A stretch of 64,000 bases of DNA from Thiothrix sp. UBA5583 (lineage in GTDB: Bacteria > Pseudomonadota > Gammaproteobacteria > Thiotrichales > Thiotrichaceae): assembly GCA_002425225.1 (NCBI GenBank), contig DILV01000026.1, positions 1-64,000 on the forward strand, read 5' to 3'. This document shows positions 49,258 through 58,504 of the stretch, in pieces. The notes beneath the pieces are model-generated. The model saw only the letters and a program-made list of their open reading frames with translations, searched no databases and was not told the DNA's origin. Position numbers and translations under genes: made by a program. The first letter of the stretch is position 1, and each line of letters begins with the position of its first letter.

Positions 49258-49686
49258 ATGGCGATGACATTTCATTTGGATGTAGTGACGGCAGAACAGT
49301 CCTTGTTCTCCGGCACGGTCGAAGAAGTGATTGCACCGGGTGTCATGGGTGACTTGGGTATTCTCCCGCGTCACTCCCAGTTGATTTCCAAGCTGCGTGC
49401 AGGCGAGTTGCAGTACAAAACCGAAGAAGGCGCAATGGCATCGCTGTTCGTCTCCGGTGGTGTACTGGAAGTCCAGCCACACGTAGTGACGGTATTGGCT
49501 GACACCGGGATGCGTGCGGAAGACCTCGATGAGGCAGCCGCCCGCGAAGCGATGAAGCAAGCCCAGGACGCGCTGCAAGGCAAAGACCCGGAAGACCTCG
49601 ACTATGAGGCGATCCAGGCTGAGCTGGAAGCCGCCAAGGCGCAGATCGAAATGCTGCACCGGATCGGCAAGATGCGCGGTCACTAA
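49258..49686 (+). CDS. atpC: ATP synthase F1 subunit epsilon
   Basis: Regulatory rotor subunit. 142 residues: beta-sandwich (FHLDVVTAEQSLFSGTVEEVIAPGVMGDLGILPRHSQL), then two helices. Last gene of the operon, followed 26 bases later by a strong terminator. Confidence 0.97.
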   Translation: MAMTFHLDVVTAEQSLFSGTVEEVIAPGVMGDLGILPRHSQLISKLRAGELQYKTEEGAMASLFVSGGVLEVQPHVVTVLADTGMRAEDLDEAAAREAMKQAQDALQGKDPEDLDYEAIQAELEAAKAQIEMLHRIGKMRGH

Positions 49687-49711
49687 GTTTCGGCAAGTCC
49701 GCATCAAACAG

Positions 49712-49740
49712 AAAGGCTCCTTCGGGAGCCTTTTTGCTTT
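49712..49740 (+). terminator. Rho-independent terminator of the atp operon
   Basis: A nine-base stem AAAGGCTCC / GGAGCCTTT closed by the stable tetraloop TTCG, followed by TTGCTTT. It lies 26 bases after the atpC stop. Confidence 0.95.
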
Positions 49741-49778
49741 AAACTGCAATTCATTATTTCATCAGGCAGGATTACCCC

Positions 49779-50285
49779 GTGCACTACACCGACCAAGACG
49801 ATGAAGACGACGATTTCATCAGCAAAAGCGAAATCAAGCGCGAAGCCGAAGCAGCGCAAGCCTTGGGTGAGCGCCTGATTGAGCTGCGTCAGGAACAACT
49901 CGACCAACTGGGCTTGTCGGAAGTCCTCTACGATGCGGTCATGCTTGCCAAACGCTTGACGGCTTACGGCGCTATCCGTCGCCAGAAGCAATACATCGGC
50001 AAGCTGATGCGCAAGGAAGAGCTGGAACCGATCCAAGCCAAATTCGACGAATGGGATCGCACTGCCCGCAGCCAGAATGCAAAATTCCATCAGCTTGAAC
50101 GCTGGCGTGACCGCTTGCTGACTGATGATGACGCCATCGGCGAGTTCATGCAGCAATATGCGGAGGTGGATGTGCAGCGCTTGCGTACCCTGATTCGCAA
50201 CGCCCGCAAGGAACAGGCTGCCAACAAGCCCCCGAAAAGCAGCCGCGAACTGTTCAAACTGTTGCGTGATCTGGCAAGCATTTAA
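49779..50285 (+). CDS. darP: Ribosome-associated protein DarP (YjgA/UPF0307)
   Basis: A 168-residue, helical, highly charged protein that joins late pre-50S particles. Signatures: DDDFISKSEIKREAEAAQALGERLIEL, ILYDAV-like SEVLYDAVMLAKRL, and the C-terminal RTLIRNARKEQAANKPPKSSRELFKLLRDL. The start is a GTG at 49779, following the conserved acidic leader. Monocistronic, between the atp terminator and the moxR gene. Confidence 0.95.
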   Translation: MHYTDQDDEDDDFISKSEIKREAEAAQALGERLIELRQEQLDQLGLSEVLYDAVMLAKRLTAYGAIRRQKQYIGKLMRKEELEPIQAKFDEWDRTARSQNAKFHQLERWRDRLLTDDDAIGEFMQQYAEVDVQRLRTLIRNARKEQAANKPPKSSRELFKLLRDLASI

Positions 50286-50364
50286 CCGACCAGCGGTCGC
50301 AAGCCAATAGGCAAGCCTGCCACACTGGTGTAAAGTCGTTTCCCATACCCAATGCATAACAATA

Positions 50365-51312
50365 ATGGAAACGTACATGACAACGGCTGCCCCGCAACTC
50401 ATCCAGGCAACGCTTGCCCAGTTGAACAAAGTCATTCTCGGCAAGGAACAACCCGTGCGGCTAGCGCTGACCTGCCTGCTCGCCAACGGTCATTTGCTGC
50501 TCGAAGACCTGCCCGGCATGGGCAAAACAACCCTCGCACATGCGCTTGCCCAGGTTTGTGGTCTGGAATACAAACGGGTGCAATTCACTAGCGACCTGTT
50601 GCCCGCCGACCTGATCGGTGCATCGGTGTTTGAAAGCCAGAGCAGCAGTTTCCGTTTTCACCCAGGCCCGGTGTTCAGCCAGTTGTTCCTTGCCGATGAA
50701 CTCAACCGTGCCACCCCCAAGGCGCAAAGCGCCCTACTGGAAGCGATGGAGGAAGGGCAGGTGAGTGTGGATGGCACAACCCATCGTCTGCCCAGCCCGT
50801 TTTTCGTGATTGCTACCCAGAACCCGCAAAGTCAGTCGGGAACCTTCCCCCTGCCGGAATCGCAACTTGACCGTTTCCTGCTGCGGGTATCGCTGGGCTA
50901 TCCAGGCCCACAGGTGGAGCGGGAATTGCTGAAAGGCCGCAACGGGCGGCAGGCGCTGGCAAACTTGCCGCAAGTGTTGAATGGGCAACGCCTGAAGGCC
51001 CTGCAATCGCTGGTTCCACAGGTCAAGCTGTCAGACAACCTGCTGGATTACATTCAGCGGTTGATTGCACATACCCGGCAAAGCGACGTATGCCATTTGG
51101 GGCTATCACCACGCGGGGCACAGGCATTGGTGAAAAGTGCACAAAGCTGGGCATTGCTGCAAGGGCGTGGGCATGTGCTGCCGGAAGACGTGCAAGCCGT
51201 GTTTGTGGCAGTGGCAGGCCATCGGTTGGTCGGGCGCGAGGAAACACAGGGTGAGCAACTGGCGCGGCATATCCTCGACAAAGTGGACGTGATTGGCAGC
51301 GGTCATGGTTGA
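50365..51312 (+). CDS. MoxR-family AAA+ ATPase
   Basis: A 315-residue AAA+ chaperone-like ATPase. Walker A GMGKTTLA is in LLEDLPGMGKTTLAHAL. The Walker B region is FLADELNRATPKAQSALLEAMEE (DE at the active site), with sensor 1 in FFVIATQNPQSQSGTFPLPESQLDRF. MoxR proteins typically work on a DUF58 partner encoded next to them; both the partner and a transglutaminase follow here, with overlapping ends. A start at 50377 (four codons later) is equally possible. The cluster's substrate is not known. Confidence 0.93.
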   Translation: METYMTTAAPQLIQATLAQLNKVILGKEQPVRLALTCLLANGHLLLEDLPGMGKTTLAHALAQVCGLEYKRVQFTSDLLPADLIGASVFESQSSSFRFHPGPVFSQLFLADELNRATPKAQSALLEAMEEGQVSVDGTTHRLPSPFFVIATQNPQSQSGTFPLPESQLDRFLLRVSLGYPGPQVERELLKGRNGRQALANLPQVLNGQRLKALQSLVPQVKLSDNLLDYIQRLIAHTRQSDVCHLGLSPRGAQALVKSAQSWALLQGRGHVLPEDVQAVFVAVAGHRLVGREETQGEQLARHILDKVDVIGSGHG

Positions 51313-52267
51313 AGCCTTGCAAGCCCGGCTGGATGCCTGGGTAAAACAGCGCTTGCCACAAGCCCGCGAAACCACCCTTGACCAGCGCCGCATTTTCATC
51401 GTTCCCAGCAAGACCGGGCTGGGGCTGCTGCTGATGGTCTTGCTGCTGTTTCTGCTGGGGATCAACTTCCAAAATTCGCTGGTCTATGCCGTCTGTTTCT
51501 GGTTGCTGTCGTTGTTGTTGCTCAACATTTTCTACACATGGCGCAACCTGTCGGGGCTGACCATCAGTGCCATTGGTGTGGAACCCTGTTTTGCCGGGGA
51601 AAAAGCCGTGGTGGAAATCGGGCTGGCTTGCCCTGACACCCAGCGCAAATTTGCCCTGCATCTGGGCTGGCCGGGTGAGGATGCCGTGCAGGTCAATCTG
51701 GCGACAGTCAGCAGTACCCGCGTGAAACTGTCCCACAGTACCACGCAACGTGGGCGTTTCCAGCCACCGCGCATCCATGTTGCTACCCGCTATCCTGCCG
51801 GGCTGGCACTGGCCTGGTCATATGTGACGCTGGATATGCAGGGCATTGTTTATCCCAAACCCGTGGAAAAAAACTGGCAGGCGCAAGGCAAGGCGGCGGT
51901 TGTCAGCAGTGAAGACGGGCTGGAAATTGCCGGGGGCAGCAGTGATTTTGGCGGTATCCGTGACTATCGTCCCGGTGATGCGCCCAAACATATCCATTGG
52001 GGAAAATATGCCCGCACCGGCAAGCTGCATACCAAGGTGTTCGCCGATTATGCCAGCCACGACCTATGGCTGGACTGGGACGAGCTGCCCTTGCCGGGGA
52101 TTGAGGTACGCCTGTCACACCTGTGCAGCAAGGTGCTGGAATTCCATCAGGCTCAGCGTTGCTACGGCTTGAAACTGCCCGGTAAAACCATTGCGCCCGG
52201 CAAGGGTGAAGGCCACAAGGCACAGTGTTTGCGGGCATTGGCATTGTACGGGGTGACAGATGGGTAA
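51305..52267 (+). CDS. DUF58 membrane protein
   Basis: A 320-residue protein with two N-terminal helices (about 40-80) and the DUF58 motif GGSSDFGGIRDYRPGDAPKHIHWGKYARTGKLHTK, which is related to a VWA-like fold. It begins inside the last codons of the moxR gene and ends overlapping the transglutaminase gene, so the three are co-translated. The proposed general role is to connect MoxR activity with an exported or cell-wall-linked process. Confidence 0.9.
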   Translation: MVEALQARLDAWVKQRLPQARETTLDQRRIFIVPSKTGLGLLLMVLLLFLLGINFQNSLVYAVCFWLLSLLLLNIFYTWRNLSGLTISAIGVEPCFAGEKAVVEIGLACPDTQRKFALHLGWPGEDAVQVNLATVSSTRVKLSHSTTQRGRFQPPRIHVATRYPAGLALAWSYVTLDMQGIVYPKPVEKNWQAQGKAAVVSSEDGLEIAGGSSDFGGIRDYRPGDAPKHIHWGKYARTGKLHTKVFADYASHDLWLDWDELPLPGIEVRLSHLCSKVLEFHQAQRCYGLKLPGKTIAPGKGEGHKAQCLRALALYGVTDG

Positions 52268-54296
52268 CGGATTGGGGACGGGGGGGAATAATTACATCAC
52301 TTACTCCGGCATGATCTGGTTACTGGCGGCGCAACTGGTGGTGATGTTGCCCTTTGCCCTGCATTTGCCGGTGTGGCTGATTCCGCTGGTGCTGTTTGCG
52401 GCGGGCTGGCGCTTGTGGGTCTTGTCAGGCGGGGCAAGCCAGCCGGGAACCCTGCTCAAGCTGGGCTTGATGCTGTTTGGGATCGGTGGCCTGTTCCTGA
52501 GTGGTTTGAAGTTCCCTTCGCTGGAAGCCATGTCAGCGCTGTTGCTGCTGGGGTTTGCCTTCAAGTCGCTGGAAGTGATCCAGCGGCGGGATGCGCTGGT
52601 GGTGGTGTTCATCGGTTATTTTCTGGTGGCGCTGCATTTCCTGTATACGCAAAGCATTCTGGCGGGGTTGTATGGGGTGGTTTCGCTGGTGGTGCTGACC
52701 GGCGCATTGATTGGCACACAGCAAACCGTGGCGGAATTTACCGCTGTGCAAAATGTACGTTTCAACCTGCGGCTGGCAGCGGTGATGTTGTTGCAGTGTG
52801 TGCCGTTGATGCTGCTGCTGTTTGTGTTTGCGCCACGTTTGCAGCCGCTGTGGTCATTGCCGATGCTGACGGATCAGGCCAAAACCGGCATTTCCGACCG
52901 CATGACGCCGGGGGATATTGCCAGCCTCAGCCAGTCGGCGGAACTGGCTTTCCGGGTGACATTCAAGGGGGAACGCCCTGCGCAGAACCAGTTGTACTGG
53001 CGTGGGCTGGTACTCAACCATTTTGACGGGCACGAATGGCGGCAATTCGAGCAAACCCCGGATTTGTGGCAAATGAAGGAACTGGTAAGGCAGGAATATG
53101 CTTTCCGCCCTGATGCGGTGCAGGTGGCGGGGACACCCATTGAATACGAGGCGGTATACGAAAAGACCGGGCAGCCTTGGCTGTTTACCTTGTCGCCAAC
53201 CCTGAAAGTGGCTGGAGACGTGTTGCAGGCGGCTGATTTCCGGGTGATGGCAGCGCAGGAGCTTCAAGCTCCCCTGTTGTTGAAAGCCACCAGTTATCCG
53301 CAAGCCCTGCGTGATGTACAACTGGCGTCTTCCTTGCGTGAGCTGGCCTTGCAGTTACCTACGGATGGCGACCTGCGCAGCCGGGAACTGGCGCAACGCC
53401 TGCGGCAAGAGACGGGGAGCGAGCAGGCGTATATCGACAAGGTGCTGGCACGTTTCCGTGAGCAACAGTTTTTCTACACCCTGCGCCCGCCCACGCTGGG
53501 CGACAGCAATACCATTGATGAATTCCTGTTTGAATCACAGCGCGGGTTTTGCGCCCATTATGCCGGGAGTTTCGTGTTCCTGATGCGGGCAGCGGGCATT
53601 CCGGCGCGGGTGGTGGCTGGCTATCAGGGTGGGGAATGGAATGCGCAAGGGCAATACCTCGCGGTTCACCAGTACGATGCCCATGCCTGGGCGGAAGTCT
53701 GGCAGCAAGGCAAGGGCTGGGTGCAGATTGACCCGACAGCGGTGATTGCCCCGCAACGGGTGGAGCAGGGGCTGGAAGCCGCCGTACAGGCAGAAGGCAG
53801 TTTTCTGCAAGGCCAGTTGCTCAGTACCCGTCACCTGCCGTGGCTGAATGGTTTGCGCCACAAGCTGGATGCAGTGCAATACGGTTGGCAGCGCTGGGTT
53901 CTGGGTTATGATCAGACGACGCAGATGGATTTGCTGCACGCCATTCTGGGTGAACTGACCTTGCTGCGGGTGGCGACGCTGGTGGGGGGTGTCCTTGTTG
54001 TCATTCTGCTGGGTTGGCTGCTGATGCTGGGGTTGGCACGCCGTCATGCCCGCGAAGCACTGGAACACCAGCTCTACCGGCGTTTTTGTGCAATCCTGGC
54101 GAAACGCGGGGTAGTGCGTCAGCCGGGGCAGGCTCCGGGGGCATTTGCGCAACAGGCAGCGGCAGCCTTGCCTGCGCAGTCGGACAACATCCGTGCCTTT
54201 ACCCAAGTGTATGAAACGCTCTGTTACCTGCCGGATGCCAGCGGGTATGCCAAGCACACCCGCCAGTTGAAGGCATTGCTGGGTAAGCTCAGCTAG
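52260..54296 (+). CDS. TgpA-type membrane transglutaminase-like protein (DUF3488)
   Basis: A 678-residue protein. Six to seven helices cover the first ~210 residues (DUF3488). A periplasmic domain then contains the transglutaminase core: catalytic Cys in [31 protein letters not shown], His in [10 protein letters not shown] and Asp in [10 protein letters not shown] last helix near 565-590 and a cytosolic tail follow. The homologue TgpA is essential in Pseudomonas aeruginosa. It overlaps the DUF58 gene and converges on the DUF808 gene, sharing eight bases. Confidence 0.92.
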   Translation: MGNGLGTGGNNYITYSGMIWLLAAQLVVMLPFALHLPVWLIPLVLFAAGWRLWVLSGGASQPGTLLKLGLMLFGIGGLFLSGLKFPSLEAMSALLLLGFAFKSLEVIQRRDALVVVFIGYFLVALHFLYTQSILAGLYGVVSLVVLTGALIGTQQTVAEFTAVQNVRFNLRLAAVMLLQCVPLMLLLFVFAPRLQPLWSLPMLTDQAKTGISDRMTPGDIASLSQSAELAFRVTFKGERPAQNQLYWRGLVLNHFDGHEWRQFEQTPDLWQMKELVRQEYAFRPDAVQVAGTPIEYEAVYEKTGQPWLFTLSPTLKVAGDVLQAADFRVMAAQELQAPLLLKATSYPQALRDVQLASSLRELALQLPTDGDLRSRELAQRLRQETGSEQAYIDKVLARFREQQFFYTLRPPTLGDSNTIDEFLFESQRGFCAHYAGSFVFLMRAAGIPARVVAGYQGGEWNAQGQYLAVHQYDAHAWAEVWQQGKGWVQIDPTAVIAPQRVEQGLEAAVQAEGSFLQGQLLSTRHLPWLNGLRHKLDAVQYGWQRWVLGYDQTTQMDLLHAILGELTLLRVATLVGGVLVVILLGWLLMLGLARRHAREALEHQLYRRFCAILAKRGVVRQPGQAPGAFAQQAAAALPAQSDNIRAFTQVYETLCYLPDASGYAKHTRQLKALLGKLS

Positions 54297-55230
54297 CCTG
54301 ACGGAATTTGCCGATCAGGGCGGAAACTGGCGCAACCACTGCCAGTACCAGACCACCCGCCAACACCCCGAACAGACCGCTCAGCAAGATCGGGGCAATC
54401 GCTGCCAACACGCCACCCAGCCAGCCGACCTGTTGCACGAACAGTTCCGCCCCATGCAGAAAATCATGCGAATGCGGAATGCCGTGCAGCAGGATGCCAC
54501 CGCCGACCAGAAACATCGCGGCAGTACCAACCACCGAGAGCGCTTTCATCAGCCAGGGCGCAAACGCCAGAATGCCATTGCCGATGGCTCGGCGGAAACC
54601 ACTTGCCCCTCTGGTCAGGTATAAACCGAGATCGTCCAGCTTGACGATGCCTGCCACCAGCCCGTACACACCCACAGTCATCAGGATGGCGATGGTGGAC
54701 AGGGATAGTACCTGTTGCAGAAACGGCATTTTTTCCACCACACCCAGCGCAATCACAATGATTTCAGCCGACAGCACAAAGTCGGTGCGGATAGCCCCTT
54801 TGATCTTGTCCTGCTCGAAAGCCACCATGTCCATGTCAGGGTTACGTGCCACTTCCAGTAATTCTGCTTCCTCTTGGGCAGCTTCGTGGTGGTTGTGCAG
54901 CAGCTTGTGGGCGATTTTCTCGAAACCTTCAAAACACAGGTAAGCACCACCGATCATCAGCAGCGGGGTAATCAGCCAAGGGGCAATGGCACTGATCAGC
55001 AAGGCTGCTGGAACCAGAATCAGCTTGTTGATGAAAGAGCCTTTGGCAACCGCCCATACCACCGGTAATTCACGGTCGGCCTGTACCCCTGTCACTTGTT
55101 GGGCATTCAGGGCAAGGTCATCGCCCAACACGCCTGCCGTTTTCTTCGCCGCCACTTTGGTCATGACGGAAACATCATCGAGGACGGTGGTAATGTCGTC
55201 CAGTAAGGCTAAAAGGCTGCCACCCGCCAT
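54289..55230 (-). CDS. DUF808 (YedI-type) membrane protein
   Basis: A 313-residue protein with several hydrophobic helices. The family beginning [46 protein letters not shown] and [18 protein letters not shown] are plain. The middle histidines ([13 protein letters not shown]) may bind metal. Function unknown. The left end overlaps the TgpA gene by eight bases. Confidence 0.92.
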   Translation of the reverse strand: MAGGSLLALLDDITTVLDDVSVMTKVAAKKTAGVLGDDLALNAQQVTGVQADRELPVVWAVAKGSFINKLILVPAALLISAIAPWLITPLLMIGGAYLCFEGFEKIAHKLLHNHHEAAQEEAELLEVARNPDMDMVAFEQDKIKGAIRTDFVLSAEIIVIALGVVEKMPFLQQVLSLSTIAILMTVGVYGLVAGIVKLDDLGLYLTRGASGFRRAIGNGILAFAPWLMKALSVVGTAAMFLVGGGILLHGIPHSHDFLHGAELFVQQVGWLGGVLAAIAPILLSGLFGVLAGGLVLAVVAPVSALIGKFRQAS

Positions 55231-55297
55231 TGCAAACTCCTTGATTTAGGTTTTATTTATACGGGCGGTATGCTACACGGATGGGGCTAGCTGGTCT

Positions 55298-55955
55298 ATG
55301 AGGGTGTTCAGCTCTGGTCACACGGGATGTCAGGTTGTTTTTCTCAGGGGTTTGAAACCGGGGGATGTGTGGTATCACAAGCTGGAGTTTGAACTCGAAA
55401 GCAGCGATGTGATGGTGCTGGTCGTTTCCGAAAAAGTGCGTACTTCCAAGTGGGTACACAATGAAGTCAGCATGGCGGAAGACATCGGTATTCCGGTGAT
55501 CCCGGTACTGGCTGAAAAGGTGCGTCACCCGTTGTGGTTACGGCATTTACAGGTGCTGGATTTTTGCGAGGAGCTTCATTGGGCTTCGTTGTTGGGTGCG
55601 ATTGGGCATCATGTGGGCGGGAGCGGGGGAACGAGGGGGATTTCTCCCCCGTGGGCAAGCAACGCAGGCAGCGATTCATACGGGCATTACGCTGACCTAA
55701 ATGTGCAAGGGGTTTGGGTTGGCGGATACGGCTTGTACCCAAGCCTTGTGGAAAGCGGTGATGGGTGAAAATCCCGCCTATTTTCAGGATAACCTCGATA
55801 ACCTGGTGGAACAGGTCAGTTGGCATGATGTGCAAGGTTTTTTCCAGCAACTGAACGCACGGGTAGCGGACTTAAGCCCGCGTCTGCCGACGGAAGCAGA
55901 GTGGGAATACGCTTGCCGCGCAGGAACGCATACCCCGTTTTCTTTCGGTGACACT
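55298..55955 (+). pseudogene. Decayed TIR + SUMF1 (formylglycine-enzyme-like) fusion gene
   Basis: Two pieces of one ancestral gene are readable. Frame one (55298-55735) encodes the last two thirds of a TIR domain (FELESSDVMVLVVSEKVRTSKWVHNEVSMAEDIGIPVIPVLAEKV), then [12 protein letters not shown], the usual start of the SUMF1/FGE-like module. Frame two (+1, from about 55700) continues with [44 protein letters not shown] and [23 protein letters not shown]. Between them about 35 codons and the reading frame are lost. The N-terminus of the TIR domain is absent, and SUMF1 similarity stops abruptly at about 55955. TIR proteins fused to other domains are often defence or conflict genes, so this is most likely a dead defence protein. 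Confidence 0.82.
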
Positions 55956-56104
55956 ATGATCTCAGGTCATGCAGGGCGGCAGAGCCGCAGCCGCCGGAGG
56001 CGGGGTGTTACGCGGACGGCGCGGGTGTGAGCAGGTGCGTCGCGGAGCAGCACCAGATCACGCCAGTGCCGGGAGCGTCCGCCGCGTAGCGGCGGCGATT
56101 TTTA
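55956..56104 (+). ncRNA. GC-rich structured element, HEARO/omegaRNA-like
   Basis: Exactly where SUMF1 similarity ends, an ATGA (55956-55959) starts about 150 bases of very GC-rich, palindrome-dense sequence. Helices I can pair are: GGCGGC/GCCGCC (55975-55980 with 55990-55995), GCGGACG/CGTCCGC (56012-56018 with 56076-56082), GTGA/TCAC (56027-56030 with 56058-56061), GGTGC/GCACC (56034-56038 with 56050-56054), and a closing hairpin CCGCCGC-GTA-GCGGCGG (56079-56095) followed by TTTTT. Nested helices, and an insertion next to ATGA, fit what I recall of HEARO RNAs, the guide (omega) RNAs of IscB elements. No iscB gene follows, so this would be a solitary copy. The identification is by memory and structure only. 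Confidence 0.45.
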
Positions 56105-56369
56105 GGTGCGTGATTCCGTGCGAAATTGTCCCGCATAACGGAACACCTGCCCAAACCACGGGTGCGTGAGCCTAAAATCCATCGCAAACCCGCCCTCGTC
56201 CAACGCCGTTTCCACAATCGTGGTATGCCCCAACACCAGCCATTCCGGGATCGGGATCAGCACGCTGCCCAGCTTCAGCACCAGATGCCGCCCGCTGTAA
56301 TGCAGCTTGCCATCCACCACCGACACCGCCATGCCTACCAACGCGCCGAGGACAAACAAGCCTGTGAGG
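56102..56369 (-). pseudogene. 3' remnant of a DUF4166-type gene
   Basis: The translation of this end contains a hydrophobic helix (LTGLFVLGALVGMAV), then LVLKLGSVLIPIPEWLVLGHTTIVETALDEGGFAMDFRLTHPWFGQVFRYAGQF, which resembles the C-terminal part of DUF4166 proteins. There is no own start. The frame runs on upstream into the yhcG remnant in a different frame, so only the last ~85 codons survive. The ORF closes with TAA at 56102-56104, against the structured element. Confidence 0.6.
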
Positions 56370-57254
56370 CTAAACGCCAGTAGTCGATGGCATTCGATAA
56401 ACCGCCGATTGTTCCGCCAACGCACTCTCAACCAGACTGCGGTCACGCTCCAGCTCCAGCCGCAATTCATCCTCGGTCGGAAGGTACAGGCTATATTTGC
56501 TGGCAAACAGTTGCGGGTTATCTGCCAGTTGTGAATACTTGGCAACCGCTTGATTGCGCTCGGATCACAGCAACAAACCCAGCGTCGGGTTATCGCCTTC
56601 GCCCCGGTACTGCTCCTCGAATACCCGCACATACATATCCATTTGCCCCACATCCTGATGCGTCAGCTTGCCGATTTTGAGGTCAATCAGCACAAAGCAT
56701 TTCAGCAGGTAGTTGTAGAACACCAAGTCGACGAAGCAATCCTCGCCCTCAACCCGCAGGTGCTTTTGCCGCGCGACAAAGGCGAAGCCTTTGCCGAGTT
56801 CCATCAGGAATTGTTGGAGCTGGTTGATCAAACCCTGTTCCAGATCTTTCTCGTACAAACCTGCGTCCACCTTGGCTTGCAGAAATTCCAGCACGTAAGG
56901 GTCACGGATGAAATCACGCGGGTCGGGTGGAGCTTGTTCGGCAATCAATTGTCGGGCTTCGGCAGCGACTCCCGTTTTGTGCGCATCGCCGCTGGATAGC
57001 AGACGTTCATAGAACAAGGTGCTGATCTGGCGGTCAAGGGCACGGGTGCTCCAGCCTTGGGTGATAGCTTCGTTGGCGTACCAGTCGCGAGCGGCGGGGT
57101 TTTCAACGCGCAACAGGTGGCGATAGTGTGTCCACGTCAATTTGGCACTCACTGCGTGCGAAATTGGGTAAGCCAGATAAAACGCCCGCATGTATTGGAT
57201 ATTGCGCTCTTTGAAACCGTTGCCGAACTCACGACTGAGTTTGTTGGACAGGTA
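56370..57254 (-). pseudogene. Decayed DUF1016/YhcG PD-(D/E)xK nuclease gene
   Basis: Reads as the C-terminal two thirds of a YhcG-type protein: FYLAYPISHAVSAKLTWTHYRHLLRVENPAARDWY, then the PD-(D/E)xK core VEGEDCFVDLVFYNYLLKCFVLIDLKIGKL. The conserved GDNPTLGLLL is interrupted by TGA where the family usually has a cysteine (TGC), after which the same frame continues SERNQAVAKYSQLADNPQLFASKYSLYLPTEDELRLELERD to a TAG at 56370-56372. The N-terminal domain (~100 residues) is missing, and the remaining sequence begins in frame directly after the stop of the neighbouring vapC. The family is linked to DNA recombination or defence. Confidence 0.85.
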
Positions 57255-57659
57255 TCAGGTATCCTTTGAATGTTTCCAAATCACCTCAACGCCGTAATCA
57301 GCAAAATGCCCGTCGGCACTGAGCAGCACCAACTGATCGCACAATGCCTGCGCAATCAGCAAGCGGTCAAACGGATCACGGTGATGGAAGGGGAGGGTTT
57401 GAACCTGTTGGCAGTGGCTCAGGCTGATCGGCAAAAGCTGGACAGTGTTGTCATCACACCATGTTTTCAGGTGAGCCAAGGCATTGTCGTCCAGTTCGAT
57501 TTTACCGAGGCTCATCTTGATAGCGAGTTCCCAGAAGCTGGCAATGCTGATGAAAAGGGCGTTGTTTTCGTCTTCGCAGATGGCTGTGACGGTGGCAGGC
57601 AGTTTGTCAGGGTTATCAACCAGCCATAACAGGGTATGGGTATCCAATAATGCCCTCAT
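57255..57659 (-). CDS. PIN-domain toxin (Sll0205-like VapC)
   Basis: A 134-residue PIN ribonuclease with the family pattern MRALLDTHTLLWLVDNPDKL (first acidic residue D6), ASFWELAIKMSLGKIEL (middle Glu) and LPFHHRDPFDRLLIAQAL (paired Asp). This subgroup is normally paired with a Phd/YefM antitoxin, which is what overlaps its start (ATGA, 57656-57659). The stop is directly followed, in frame, by the yhcG remnant. Confidence 0.93.
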   Translation of the reverse strand: MRALLDTHTLLWLVDNPDKLPATVTAICEDENNALFISIASFWELAIKMSLGKIELDDNALAHLKTWCDDNTVQLLPISLSHCQQVQTLPFHHRDPFDRLLIAQALCDQLVLLSADGHFADYGVEVIWKHSKDT

Positions 57660-57883
57660 GCCATGTATTCCTGAAAATCATCCAGCGGTGCGTCGAAGTC
57701 ATCAGCGACATATTTAACCAAACCGCGTAGTGAACCGAGCTTGCGTTTGGCGGGTGGCTTGGTGAGGGCTTGCAGGCGCACTACGGGTTGATTATTGCGG
57801 GCGATGATGACTTCCTCCCCGTTCAGCACGCATTGTATGAGGTGGGAAAGCTGGGTTTTGGCTTCGTGGATGTTGACTTGCAT
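57656..57883 (-). CDS. Phd/YefM-type antitoxin
   Basis: A 75-residue antitoxin: MQVNIHEAKTQLSHLIQCVLNGEEVIIARNNQPVVRL is the Phd/YefM DNA-binding fold, followed by a basic linker and an acidic C-terminal segment (VADDFDAPLDDFQEYM) that should bind the PIN toxin. It overlaps the toxin gene by four bases. Region 57884-58027 upstream carries the promoter but no gene. Confidence 0.92.
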   Translation of the reverse strand: MQVNIHEAKTQLSHLIQCVLNGEEVIIARNNQPVVRLQALTKPPAKRKLGSLRGLVKYVADDFDAPLDDFQEYMA

Positions 57884-58027
57884 GGCTAGCTCCTTGGTTA
57901 GTCATGACTTTAGCTAAGCTATTGGGTGCTGGCAAGTACCAAGGTCGTTCACATCCGGTCGTTAGTCTGCTATTAGCGATTCCGTTGCAGGCCAAGGGCT
58001 TGTTGCATCAAGGGTTGAGTTGCCATG

Positions 58028-58501
58028 TCAGCCTCCGAATTGGGATTTGAATACCATCAAAAACACCACGCCCACCATCGCCACAAACGCGGGCACACCC
58101 AGCCAGAACCATACCCGCGCATACCACCAGTATTGGGCAGGCAAGGGCGTTTGGGAAATGAGCGCAGCATCAGCAAGGTTGCGCATCCGAATTTGCAGCC
58201 ACACCACCGGCAACCAGCACACACCCGCCAGCACATACAAGCCCAGGCTGATGGCAACCCACGGTGTGCTCAGCGGCAAACCCAGCAACGCCACCATCCA
58301 CAAACCGCTCAAGGGCTGGAAAATCACGGTTGGCGTGGTAAAAATCCAGTCTGCCAGCACCACATGCCGGTTTACCACCGCGATATGCGCCAGATTGCCG
58401 CTGCGGTCTGCCATCCACTTGTAGAACGCACTGCCCAGCCCCGTACCAAACAACAGCACCATGCTGAGGATATGCAAATATTTCAGGAGTAAATATTCCA
58501 T
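58028..58501 (-). CDS. DUF2269 membrane protein
   Basis: A 157-residue, four-helix membrane protein with LKYLHILSMVLLFGTGLGSAFYKW at the N-terminus and IFTTPTVIFQPLSGLWM in the second helix. These resemble DUF2269 proteins, whose conserved histidines could suggest haem or metal binding. Function unknown. Begins three bases after the stop of the upstream SDR-type gene, so they are co-transcribed. Confidence 0.87.
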   Translation of the reverse strand: MEYLLLKYLHILSMVLLFGTGLGSAFYKWMADRSGNLAHIAVVNRHVVLADWIFTTPTVIFQPLSGLWMVALLGLPLSTPWVAISLGLYVLAGVCWLPVVWLQIRMRNLADAALISQTPLPAQYWWYARVWFWLGVPAFVAMVGVVFLMVFKSQFGG

Positions 58502-58504
58502 CTT

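Noticed and set aside
56370..56534. Selenocysteine at the in-frame TGA of yhcG
   Set aside because: The gene is also truncated at the N-terminus, and I see no hairpin of SECIS type just after the TGA; a nonsense mutation is simpler.
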